Shown here in pieces: positions 1-8,142 of a DNA stretch of 64,000 nt. Within the stretch, counting starts at the first letter, position 1; every line of letters starts with the position of its first letter. The notes beneath the pieces were generated by a model. It searched no databases, was not told where the DNA came from, and was given only the letters and a program-made list of their open reading frames with translations. The DNA lies in the NCBI RefSeq assembly GCF_030209355.1, contig NZ_JARVSF010000045.1, positions 1-64,000 of the forward strand, given 5' to 3'. The stretch comes from Pseudarthrobacter sp. fls2-241-R2A-127. Lineage in GTDB: Bacteria > Actinomycetota > Actinomycetes > Actinomycetales > Micrococcaceae. Both the position numbers and the translations under genes were made by a program.

Positions 1-16
1 CAGTCAGAACCCAGAG

Positions 17-751
17 TCACACCGCAGCACGAGCCAATTCCATCATTACTGTCAGGCAGCAGATGTCTTCGGCCACGGCCGCGGTATGGATGTGCTGGGC
101 GTCCGCGTACAGCACTTTCTCATAGATCTCATCGGAGAACAGGACCAGGTTGTGCTTCCGGGCCAGGGCCGCGAACTGTTCCAGGATGTGGCGCGGGTAG
201 ACGGCGCCGGTGGGGTTGTTCGGGTTGATGATCACGATGCCCTTGGTTCGGCGGGTGATCTTCGCTTCGACATCGGCCATGTCCGGCCACCAGTTCTCCG
301 CTTCGTCGCAGAGGTAGTGCACCGGCTTGCCGCCGGTCAGTGTCACCGCGGCCGTCCACAGGGGATAGTCCGGTGCCGGGACCAGTATTTCGTCGCCGTC
401 CTCCAGGAACGCCTGAAGGCACATGTTGATCAGTTCGCTGACGCCATTGCCGATCACGATGTCCTCGACGCCGATATTCATCAGGCCCCGGGTCTGGTAG
501 TACTGCGAGATGGCGGTCCGCGCCGTGAAGATGCCCTTGGAATCGCTGTAGCCCTGGGCGCCGCGGAGGTGGTGGATCATGTCAACCACCACGGACTCCG
601 GCGCCTCCAGCCCGAAAGGTGCCGTGTCCCCGAGGTTCATCTTGAGAATCCGGTGGCCCTCGGCCTCCATGTTCTTGGCCGCCTGCAGGATCGGTCCCCG
701 GAGTTCGTACCGGACGTTCTGGAGCTTGCTGGAGTGTTGCATGGCGCGCAT
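17..751 (-). pseudogene. alanine aminotransferase-like (AlaA family), 3' end missing
   Basis: Class I/II PLP aminotransferase, most like the AlaA-type glutamate-pyruvate aminotransferases. The 244 residues seen contain the N-terminal motif KLQNVRYELRGPI, the GNGVSELI cofactor loop, the PNNPTGAVYP substrate motif and the SDEIYEK motif with the PLP-contacting Asp/Tyr. The family is normally about 400 residues and its Schiff-base lysine lies just beyond the point where this sequence stops. After ...EDICCLT the frame runs into an unrelated tail and a stop, so the catalytic lysine and the whole C-terminal half are absent. The similarity appears to break near position 50/51. ATG 751 is preferred; GTG 766 lies in frame upstream. 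As it stands it cannot make an active enzyme unless the break is an assembly artefact. Confidence 0.8.
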
Positions 752-847
752 GGTTGATCTTTTCACAGTGCGGGCCTGCGGGTTACCTGTTGGCGGGCGG
801 CAACCTTCTGGGGCGTCACTCAGGCTTGGGGGCGCGTGGGCCGGAAG

Positions 848-2295
848 TCAGTTCCGGGTGCCTTCGCTGGCCGCATGAAACCCACTTGGCCCTTTCTCAA
901 GAACCTGGCAGGGGACTTCTATTCGGGCAAACTTCCACAGGGCGGGCGCCGCCGTCACGGTATCCGAGGCCGGGGAAGAACCCGACCGGCAGTTCTCCCG
1001 CGCTTCGGCCACAGCAGGGGACCATCGTGGCCCGTCTTCCCTGAGCGTTGTGGCCGGGAAGAAGCTGACCAGGATGAGCAACGCAAAAATTCCCGACGAT
1101 ACACCTTGGAGCCTCGCAAAGAAATGGGAGTTCCGAGTGGCCGGCATCTCATGGAGAACCGACAATGCGACGGGAATGAGTGCCAGGAGGAACATTCCCG
1201 GCGCTGCCGCATAGCGGCTGTAATCGAACATGGTCTGCCAGTCTTCGGCGGTGAAGCGGGCGTAGTCGAACATCGGGTTGGCATTGATAAGCACAGACGC
1301 GGACCAGCAGGAGAACGCCGCTGCAACGAGGCAAATGGCACCGGCCTTCCAGCGCTGATGGCCAAATTTCAGGACCATGACGGTGAGGACCGCCAACAAG
1401 GCGGAGGGGAAGAGAACAGCCAAACCCCCGAAATTATTGAGATTGGAGATCAGTGTACGGCTGTCCGTCTGCCAGAGCGCCGCGACAGGCTGGACAAAAA
1501 ATCCTATGAGGACGGACGCGGGCTCGACGCTGTTTTCCACCCGAAGTGATGCGGGGCGGGGATTGAACATAGTGGTCAGAATCTGAAGGGCAACGCCCGC
1601 CACCAGGCCAAGAGGGGCGAAATATGACTTGCGTTTCCATGCCATCCACAGGGCGAGGGGCAGGAACATGCCCGCTATGACCTCGCTCAGCGCCACGGCA
1701 AAGGATGCTGCAAATGTTGCCAGGCGGCCGCCCAGGCTCGCAGGCTTTGACAACACCAGCCGCGGTGCCAGCCACAACAGATACCAATGGAGGTTGGCCG
1801 CATTCCCCAGGGTTTCCATAGGCCCCACCGGGAGGAAGACCGGTATGGCTGCCAGGCACGCCCTGATCCAGGCAACCGGGAACAAGGGTTTTGTGAGGAA
1901 AAACACCGCGACGCAAATGCCTGCCACCACGGCGCAGCTCAGCAATGACGCGGCAATAGCGAAAAATCAATGGGAAAAGCGTTATATGCGATGCCGACAA
2001 CGATCCGTGGAATGACATGCAGATAGCCGTCATACGGTTTCAGGATCGTCGCCAAGGCGCCGTCGGAGAGAATGTCCCGCAAGAAGACGCCGCCATCTTC
2101 AGCCCACACCGTTTGTTTCGTTGTTTGTGGCAGCCTGGACCACGTCAACAGCGTCAGAAGTCCCCAAACGGGCACGATCAGAACGGGCAGATACGATTTT
2201 GAACGCCGGAGCACGCTAAGTATCAATGTGCCATTTCCCCCATCAAAAGCAGAACCGAGACCAGCGGCAGCGCGGCCCGGAATATCGGCAGACAT
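848..2295 (-). pseudogene. polytopic membrane protein, GT-C-like, broken by a one-base frameshift
   Basis: Two leftward reading frames belong to one gene. The upstream piece (2295 to 1939) encodes an N-terminal membrane helix followed by the extracytoplasmic motif WAEDGGVFL and PYDGYLHVIPR. It ends in the wrong frame at PIDFSLLPRHC. The downstream piece (1945 to 848) continues with LLSCAVVAG and about nine further hydrophobic segments. Adding one base at the run of five T (about 1964-1968, plus-strand A run) restores an open frame of about 480 residues. WAEDG...PY-GYLH membrane proteins are often found near cell-envelope glycan genes and resemble GT-C glycosyltransferases; the activity is unknown. 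GC content and codon use are lower than in the neighbours, suggesting transfer. No convincing ribosome site precedes ATG 2295. It is either a pseudogene or a sequencing error. Confidence 0.75.
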
Positions 2296-2493
2296 TGAAT
2301 GGAACGGTCGCGGCGCAGCAGGGAAGGAGTGCGATGGCGCAAATAGTCCAGAGAATCCCCCGAAATGGGATCCTACCGCACAGGTGGCCGGTAATTGAGC
2401 TGCTTATCTTATAAGTTGGGTACCTGTAAAACTGCCGAGGACGGGGGTCTTGCACCGGGCATGAATTCCCGACGGGAAAGGGAAGTACCTCCT

Positions 2494-3417
2494 ATGGGCG
2501 GAGTGCTTATTGGCCTCGCCGTGATCGGCGTCGTCATCGCCGTGGGCTACCTCGCCGCACGCTGCGGCCTGGGCGACGAACCCACCATCATGGCCCTGAC
2601 CCGTACCGCTTTCTTCATCACCAACCCCGTGCTGCTCTTTACAGTGGTGCTGAAATCGGACCTGTCAGTGGTTTTCTCCGCCTACGTTCCGCTGGCCATG
2701 ATCACGGCCGCCGCCACTGCGCTGCTGTATGTGGCCGCCAGCCGAATCTGGTTTCCGCGGCCGCTCGCCGAAACCGCCGTCGGCGCCATGGCGGGCTCCT
2801 ATGTCAACGCCAACAACATCGGTATCCCCATCACGCTCTATGCGCTGGGGGACGCCACGCCCGTGGCCCCCGTGCTCCTGGTCCAGCTGCTCCTGTTCGC
2901 CCCGCTGGTCCTCACCTTGCTCGACCTGTCCGCCGCCGGCCGGTTCTCGCCCCGGCTGATGCTCACCCAGCCCTTCCGGAATCCCATGATCATCGCCTCG
3001 CTCCTGGGTGTGGTCCTGGCCGCGCTGCACGTGGAGCTCCCGGCCCCGGTGATGGCCCCGCTGACGCTCCTGGGCGGGGCCGCCGTTCCGGTGGTGCTGC
3101 TGGCGTTCGGGATGTCGCTGCGGGGAACCACGATGCTCCGCAGCGGTGGGCACACAGCGGAAATCCTCACCGCCGCGGCACTGAAGTCCGCCGTGATGCC
3201 GGCGGTGGCGTTCGTCGTCGGACGCTTCCTGTTCAACCTTGACCACCACATGCTCCTGGGCGTGGTGCTCATGGCAGCGCTTCCCTCCGCGCAGAACGTG
3301 TTCCTGTTCGCCAGCAAGTACGGCCGCGGTGTGGCGGTGGCGCGGGAAACCATCCTGCTCTCCACTGCCGCCGCGGCACCTGTGCTGGTACTGATCGTCT
3401 GGCTTTTGGCCGCCTGA
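2494..3417 (+). CDS. AEC (auxin efflux carrier) family permease
   Basis: Membrane transporter of the auxin-efflux-carrier/malate-permease family, 307 residues and about ten hydrophobic helices, with the family's short loops. The Gly-Ser-Tyr-Val-Asn-Ala-Asn-Asn stretch in the fourth helix region (MAGSYVNANNIGIP) and the C-terminal PSAQNVFLFASKYG segment are the characteristic conserved motifs of this family. Bacterial members move dicarboxylates or amino-acid-like anions; the substrate cannot be read from sequence. ATG 2494 is chosen because a purine-rich ribosome site (2473-2484) precedes it at a normal distance; an in-frame ATG at 2461 is possible. It stands alone upstream of the DNA ligase. 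Confidence 0.85.
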   Translation: MGGVLIGLAVIGVVIAVGYLAARCGLGDEPTIMALTRTAFFITNPVLLFTVVLKSDLSVVFSAYVPLAMITAAATALLYVAASRIWFPRPLAETAVGAMAGSYVNANNIGIPITLYALGDATPVAPVLLVQLLLFAPLVLTLLDLSAAGRFSPRLMLTQPFRNPMIIASLLGVVLAALHVELPAPVMAPLTLLGGAAVPVVLLAFGMSLRGTTMLRSGGHTAEILTAAALKSAVMPAVAFVVGRFLFNLDHHMLLGVVLMAALPSAQNVFLFASKYGRGVAVARETILLSTAAAAPVLVLIVWLLAA

Positions 3418-3454
3418 AACCCCGACGCCCTACCGTCCTGGGCCCCGGCCGGGC

Positions 3455-3460
3455 AAGAAT
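3455..3460 (+). promoter_or_regulatory. candidate -10 element of a leaderless start (ligase)
   Basis: AAGAAT lies exactly six bases before ATG 3467, which has no ribosome binding site. The same spacing recurs at other starts in this window. The -35 region is not recognisable. Confidence 0.35.
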
Positions 3461-3466
3461 GGGCAC

Positions 3467-4552
3467 ATGGACCTTCCCGTGATGCCGCCCGTCCCGCCCA
3501 TGCTCGCCAAGGCCGTCAGCGGCATCGACGGCATTCCAGCGGGAGGGGACCTCAGCTACGAGCCCAAGTGGGACGGCTTCCGCTCCATCATCTTCCGGGA
3601 CGGCGATGACCTGGAGATCGGCAGCCGCAACGAAAAGCCCATGACCCGGTACTTCCCGGAACTGGTGGCCGCCCTCAAGGAGAACCTGCCGCCCCGCTGC
3701 GTGGTGGACGGCGAGATTATCCTGGTAGGCGCCTCCGGAGACCGTCTCGATTTCGATACCCTGCAGCAGCGCATCCACCCCGCCGCCAGCCGGGTGAAGA
3801 TGCTGGCCCAGCAGACGCCCGCCTCCTTCGTGGCGTTCGATCTCCTGGCCCTGGGCGATGACGACTACACCGGAAGGCCGTTCTCGGAGCGGCGGGCAGC
3901 CCTGGAGAAGGCGCTCGCAGGCAGCAGCGCCCCCGTCCACCTGACGGCCGCCACCACCGACAAGGACACCGCAGCGCAGTGGTTTGAGCAGTTCGAGGGG
4001 GCCGGCCTGGACGGCCTCGTGGCCAAGCGGCTGGAGGGCAGGTACGAACCTGACAAGCGGGTGATGTTCAAGGTTAAGCACGAGCGGACCGCGGACTGCG
4101 TGGTGGCAGGCTACCGGCTCCATAAGAGCGGTCCGGACACCATCGGTTCGCTGCTCTTGGGCCTGTACAAGGACGACGGCGGCCTGGCCAGCGTGGGCGT
4201 GATCGGTGCCTTCCCGATGAAGCGGCGCAAGGAATTGTTCGACGAGCTCCAGCCGCTGGTGACAGACTTCGATCACCACCCGTGGGCCTGGGCCAGGCAG
4301 GAGGAGGGCGAACGGACCCCGCGGAATGCCGAAGGCAGCAGGTGGAGCGCCGGGAAAGACCTGTCCTTCGTCCCGTTGCGGCCCGAATTGGTGGTGGAGG
4401 TCCGCTACGACCATATGGAAGGCGAGAGGTTCCGCCACACGGCCCAGTTCAACCGCTGGCGCCCGGACCGGGACCCGGAATCCTGCACCTATGGGCAACT
4501 TGAGGAGCCGGTTAACTTCGACCTCGCCTCGGTGCTGGAGACCGGCAGGTAA
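3467..4552 (+). CDS. ATP-dependent DNA ligase, LigC-like
   Basis: Single-polypeptide ATP-dependent DNA ligase of 361 residues that seals nicks, as in actinobacterial backup repair or the ligase module of LigD. Motif I is KWDGFR with the AMP-accepting lysine at residue 34. Further nucleotidyltransferase motifs are visible: VVDGEIIL (motif III region), FVAFDLLAL, DGLVAKRLEGRY (motif IV) and FKVKHERTADCVV (motif V), followed by an OB-fold C-terminal part ending in RPELVVEVRYDHMEG and the NRWRPDRDPE tail. There is no polymerase or nuclease domain, so it is LigC-like rather than full LigD. No Ku gene lies in the window. The start lacks a ribosome site and may be leaderless. Confidence 0.92.
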   Translation: MDLPVMPPVPPMLAKAVSGIDGIPAGGDLSYEPKWDGFRSIIFRDGDDLEIGSRNEKPMTRYFPELVAALKENLPPRCVVDGEIILVGASGDRLDFDTLQQRIHPAASRVKMLAQQTPASFVAFDLLALGDDDYTGRPFSERRAALEKALAGSSAPVHLTAATTDKDTAAQWFEQFEGAGLDGLVAKRLEGRYEPDKRVMFKVKHERTADCVVAGYRLHKSGPDTIGSLLLGLYKDDGGLASVGVIGAFPMKRRKELFDELQPLVTDFDHHPWAWARQEEGERTPRNAEGSRWSAGKDLSFVPLRPELVVEVRYDHMEGERFRHTAQFNRWRPDRDPESCTYGQLEEPVNFDLASVLETGR

Positions 4553-4565
4553 CCGCGGTGCGTCC

Positions 4566-4653
4566 TGACAGACTGGCCCAGTTTTAACGGGGGAGAGCCC
4601 GCCATTTGGGGGAATGGCGGGCTCTCCGGCCTGAAAACCGGGCCAGTCTGTCA
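4566..4653. terminator. nested palindromic bidirectional terminator
   Basis: An outer 20-base arm (4566-4585) pairs with 4634-4653 at 19 of 20 positions, and an inner perfect 15-base arm (4592-4606) pairs with 4613-4627 around a short loop. It lies between the convergent ligase and MHS permease genes and could stop transcription from both sides. The T/A runs (4582-4585 and 4634-4637) fit a two-way terminator. Confidence 0.8.
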
Positions 4654-4664
4654 GCTCCAGGCTG

Positions 4665-5984
4665 TTACTTCAGCCCGAGTTCCCTGGTGGGGGTCCGGAA
4701 GGACTCCTTGGCAGTCAGGGCGGACACCGCTGCAACGGCGCAGATAATGCCGGTGAAGATGCTGATCTGGACCCAGCCGCCGGCCTGGATGCCGCCCATG
4801 GCCGCGACGATGGCCGGGGCGAAACCTGCCATCAGGAAGCCGAGCTGCGTGCCGATGGCCAGGCCGGAGAAGCGGACCTTGGTGCTGAACATTTCGGCGT
4901 AGAAGGAGGGCCAGACGGCGTTGGCTGCCGCGTAGCCTCCGGAGAAGTAGCCGATCGCGGCCAGGAACATCAGCGGGATGCTGTGGGACTCCAGGCTGAG
5001 CAGGAAGACGGGCGTGAGGATTGCGCTGGATACCGCGCCGTAGATGAAGACGGGCTTGCGGCCGATCTTGTCAGCCAGCATCCCGAAGAGCGGCTGCGTG
5101 CCCAGCGCCACCAGGTTTGCGCCTACGACGAGCCACAAGGTGGTGGTGCCGTCGACGCCGGCCACGGTCTTGGCGTAGCTGATGGCCAGTGTGCCGAACA
5201 CGGTGGACACGGCGGCGATGAACGCGCAGCAGATCACGCGGAGGACGTCGCGCCAGTGGCCCTTGAGCAGGTCGGCGACGGGCAGCTTAGCGATTTGGGC
5301 GGTCTTGCGGGCTTCTTCGAAGGCGGGCGGCTCGTGCAGGGTGCGGCGGATCAGGAACGCCACAATCACCACAACGGCGCTGAGCCAGAACGGGATGCGC
5401 CAGCCGATGCCGAACTTGATCTCGTCCGGCAGGGCCAGGACGGGGATGAAGACGAGGGCAGCGAGGATCTGGCCGCCCTGCGTGCCGGTGAGGGTCCATG
5501 AGGTGAAGAAGGAGCGGCGGTTGTCCGGGGCGTGCTCGAGCGTCATGGAGGACGCGCCGGCTTGCTCGCCTGCGGCCGAGAGCCCCTGGCAGAGGCGGGC
5601 AAGCACCAGCAGGACGGGAGCCCACCAGCCCACGGTCTTGAAGTCCGGCAGGCAGCCGATCACGAAGGTGGAGGCGCCCATCAGCAACAGCGTGAACATC
5701 AGGACCTTGCGGCGGCCCACACGGTCGCCGAAGTGGCCCAGGATGATGGCGCCCACCGGCCGGGCCACGTATGCGAAGCCGAACGTGGCGAAGGACATGA
5801 TCGCCGCGTTGGTGTCTGCGTCGGGGAAGAAGACCTTGGGGAAGATCAGTGCGGCCGCGGAGCCGAAGATGAAGAAGTCGTAATACTCGACGGCGCTGCC
5901 GAGGAAGCTGGCAAGGGCTGCCTTCTTGGGCGTCCCGCCGGAGGTGAGGGCACCCGCCCCGGCGGACGGAAGTGTCTGGCTCAT
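4665..5984 (-). CDS. MHS-family (MFS) aromatic/carboxylate proton symporter
   Basis: Major-facilitator permease of the metabolite:H+ symporter subgroup, 439 residues. The start of helix 1 reads ASFLGSAVEYYDFFIFG, and the loop 2-3 motif GHFGDRVGRRKVLM is the family signature. About twelve membrane segments follow. Relatives carry shikimate, quinate, dicarboxylates or protocatechuate. Its place beside an IclR regulator and the quinate/shikimate-protocatechuate operon suggests uptake of a hydroaromatic or aromatic acid. ATG 5984 is preferred over the longer frame because AAAGGAA precedes it and homology begins just after it. Its promoter lies in the 230-base divergent region shared with the IclR gene. 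Confidence 0.88.
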   Translation of the reverse strand: MSQTLPSAGAGALTSGGTPKKAALASFLGSAVEYYDFFIFGSAAALIFPKVFFPDADTNAAIMSFATFGFAYVARPVGAIILGHFGDRVGRRKVLMFTLLLMGASTFVIGCLPDFKTVGWWAPVLLVLARLCQGLSAAGEQAGASSMTLEHAPDNRRSFFTSWTLTGTQGGQILAALVFIPVLALPDEIKFGIGWRIPFWLSAVVVIVAFLIRRTLHEPPAFEEARKTAQIAKLPVADLLKGHWRDVLRVICCAFIAAVSTVFGTLAISYAKTVAGVDGTTTLWLVVGANLVALGTQPLFGMLADKIGRKPVFIYGAVSSAILTPVFLLSLESHSIPLMFLAAIGYFSGGYAAANAVWPSFYAEMFSTKVRFSGLAIGTQLGFLMAGFAPAIVAAMGGIQAGGWVQISIFTGIICAVAAVSALTAKESFRTPTRELGLK

Positions 5985-6109
5985 GGTGTTCCTTTGTGTG
6001 ACGACATTGTCGCGGATGGATCTGGGGGTCGCAGCCGCCGCTGCCTGGGTGCGGGCGGGCGCGATGCGGCTGGAGTCCGGAAAAAGACCCGGCAATTTGT
6101 AGCCACATG

Positions 6110-6197
6110 GTGAGAGCTACTTTTGCGATACAGAAACTATGACTGTGAGGGCAGTCACTTGTCAAGAAAATACTCACGATCTAGAAATAGCTCTCAC
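6110..6197. promoter_or_regulatory. divergent control region with inverted repeats (IclR operator candidate)
   Basis: Perfect 10-base inverted arms GTGAGAGCTA (6110-6119) and TAGCTCTCAC (6188-6197) flank a smaller repeat GACTG-N6-CAGTC (6141-6156). The half-site GTGAG/CTCAC recurs. The region lies between the leftward MHS permease and the rightward IclR gene and fits self-regulation by that IclR protein. This is inferred from position only. Confidence 0.5.
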
Positions 6198-6216
6198 ATT
6201 GTGGCAACATCGAGAT

Positions 6217-7092
6217 ATGAGTGTGAACCAAACCACAGTGGCTGACGACGAATCCACTGTTCCCGGCCCGGCTGTTCCCGGCGCGATGCCCGTGAATGCC
6301 CTGCCTCCCGAACCCAAGGCCGCCACCAAGGCCGCCGAGCGCCCGGACATGGTGGGCAAGGCCCTCAGCCTGCTGGTCCTCCTGGGGGATGAACCCCGGG
6401 GGGCAAGCGCCGCCGAAATCTCGCGGCGCGCGGAGCTGCCGTTCAGCACCACGTACAGGCTGCTGGGGTCGCTGGCGCGCGACGGCTTCGTTGATTATGA
6501 GCCGGAGGGCCGCCGCTACCACCTGGGCCTGCGGATCTTCCAGCTCGGCCAGCGGGTCTCCAACCATCACGGCTTCGCCGGCACCTCCCTGCCCATCCTG
6601 CGGCGGGTGACCGAGAGGACGGGGGAGGCCACCATCCTCAGCGTCCGTGACGGCCTCCACCACCTCACGGTCAGCAAGGTGGACGGCCCGCAGATCTTCC
6701 GCGTCACCAGCGACCCCGGCCACCTGGGCTCACTCTCCACCACTGCCGTGGGAAAGGCCCTGGTGGCCTTCGCCGACGATGCGGAGCGGGAGCGCCTGCT
6801 TTCGGAGCTTCCGTTGGAGGCCCTCACCGAACGTTCCATTACGGACCGGGACGCCTTCCGCGCGGAAATCGACGAGGTGCGCCGCCGTGGTTACGCCGTC
6901 ATGGACGAGGAGAACGAGGCCGGCATGCGCGCCGTGGCCGTTCCGCTGCTCAACAGCCAGGGGCACGCCTTCGCCTCGCTGGCGACGGCGGTCCCCGTGT
7001 TCCGCCTCAGCCTCGAGGAGCTGGTTGCCCACGTTCCGGTCCTCCAGGAGGCGGCCGCGGAGCTGGCTGACCGCCTGCCGCAGCGCGGCTGA
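6217..7092 (+). CDS. IclR-family transcriptional regulator
   Basis: IclR-type regulator, 291 residues. After a variable, Pro/Ala-rich 45-residue N-terminus comes a winged helix-turn-helix (KALSLLVLLGDEPRGASAAEISRRAELPFSTTYRLLGSLARDGFV). The effector domain follows, with the usual TTAVGKALVAF segment and the EENEAGMRAVAVPLLNSQG stretch. It is divergent from the MHS permease and upstream of the shikimate/pca operon, so it probably governs uptake or early catabolism of hydroaromatic acids. ATG 6217 is preferred; the reading frame is open upstream to 6139, but that extension would run through the operator region. No good ribosome site is seen. Confidence 0.88.
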   Translation: MSVNQTTVADDESTVPGPAVPGAMPVNALPPEPKAATKAAERPDMVGKALSLLVLLGDEPRGASAAEISRRAELPFSTTYRLLGSLARDGFVDYEPEGRRYHLGLRIFQLGQRVSNHHGFAGTSLPILRRVTERTGEATILSVRDGLHHLTVSKVDGPQIFRVTSDPGHLGSLSTTAVGKALVAFADDAERERLLSELPLEALTERSITDRDAFRAEIDEVRRRGYAVMDEENEAGMRAVAVPLLNSQGHAFASLATAVPVFRLSLEELVAHVPVLQEAAAELADRLPQRG

Positions 7093-7136
7093 CCACCTCG
7101 AGCCGCGCCAACAAACCCGGGCAATCCATCAAGATT

Positions 7137-7151
7137 GTTCGTACCCCGAAC
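7137..7151. promoter_or_regulatory. GTTCG-N5-CGAAC palindrome upstream of the shikimate/pca operon
   Basis: A perfect 5+5 inverted repeat lies about 110 bases before the first gene of the operon. It is an IclR-type operator candidate for the upstream IclR or the PcaR-like protein. Confidence 0.45.
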
Positions 7152-7260
7152 TAGAGTGCGCAAAGTGAACAAATGCTGTACTGTAATCCCTATCACCGGC
7201 CCAGCCGCTCCCCCCGCGTGGACGCAGCTTTCCGGTGCCGTTACCAAAGGAGCTGCACGG

Positions 7261-8142
7261 ATGAGTTATCGAACTGAGTCCTACCTCGTGGGACTGGTCG
7301 GAGACGGCGTCATGCCCTCACTCACCCCGCCCATGCACGAACGCGAAGGGGACGTGCAGGGCCTGCGCTACCTCTACCGGCCCATTGACCTCCTCGAACT
7401 GGGCCTTCCCGGCGAATCCGTCGGCGCCATCCTGCAGAGCGCCCGCACCCTGGGTTTCAACGGCCTGAACATCACGCACCCCTGCAAGCAGTTGGTCTTG
7501 GAGCACCTGGACGAGATCTCCCCGGACGCCCGCCGCCTGGGCGCCGTGAACACGGTGGTCATCCGGGACGGCCGCTTCATCGGGCACAACACCGATTTCT
7601 CCGGCTTCGCCGCCGCCTTGGCCTCCGGCCTCCCCGGAGCCCGCTTGGACCGCGTGGTCCAGCTGGGCGCCGGCGGCGCAGGATCCGCCGTCGCCTACGC
7701 CCTGCTCACCGCGGGCGTACGGACCCTTGACCTCGTGGACATGGACCCGTCCCGGGCCGCTGCCCGGTCCGCCGAACTGCAGGGCCTCTTCCCGGACAGT
7801 GCCATCACCGCAGGCACGCCGGCGGACCTGCCCCGCCTCATGCCCCTGGCCGACGGCCTGGTGCACTGCACCCCCGTGGGGATGGCCGCCCACCCAGGCC
7901 TCCCGCTGGACCTGGACCTGCTGGAGCCACGCCACTGGGTCGCGGACATCGTCTACCGCCCCATCGAGACCGAACTGGTCCGCGGCGCCCGCGCCAAGGG
8001 CTGCGAGGTCCTGGACGGCGGCCGCATGGCCGTGGGGCAGGCAGCGGACGCCTTCCGGATCTTCACCGGACTTGAAGCGGATCCGGACCGGATGCGCAGC
8101 CATTTCCTGGAGCTCGTGGCCGCCGAGGAGGTGGCCGCCTGA
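7261..8142 (+). CDS. quinate/shikimate dehydrogenase, AroE family
   Basis: NAD(P)-dependent dehydrogenase of the shikimate dehydrogenase family, 293 residues, oxidising quinate or shikimate to the 3-dehydro compound. The substrate motif is SLTPP (Ser20, Thr22) rather than the SxS of biosynthetic AroE; this Ser/Thr pattern is known from catabolic quinate/shikimate dehydrogenases of actinobacteria. The catalytic Lys76 sits in NITHPCK and Asp112 in GHNTDFSGF. The dinucleotide fold begins at QLGAGGAGSA. ATG 7261 follows AAAGGAG at 7246-7252. Its stop shares one base with the next start, so it is co-transcribed with the dehydroshikimate dehydratase, which supports a catabolic role. Confidence 0.9.
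   Translation: MSYRTESYLVGLVGDGVMPSLTPPMHEREGDVQGLRYLYRPIDLLELGLPGESVGAILQSARTLGFNGLNITHPCKQLVLEHLDEISPDARRLGAVNTVVIRDGRFIGHNTDFSGFAAALASGLPGARLDRVVQLGAGGAGSAVAYALLTAGVRTLDLVDMDPSRAAARSAELQGLFPDSAITAGTPADLPRLMPLADGLVHCTPVGMAAHPGLPLDLDLLEPRHWVADIVYRPIETELVRGARAKGCEVLDGGRMAVGQAADAFRIFTGLEADPDRMRSHFLELVAAEEVAA

Noticed and set aside
1..50. Possible insertion-sequence end at the window edge
   Set aside because: Only about 50 bases are visible; no terminal repeat or transposase can be shown, so only a breakpoint is reported.
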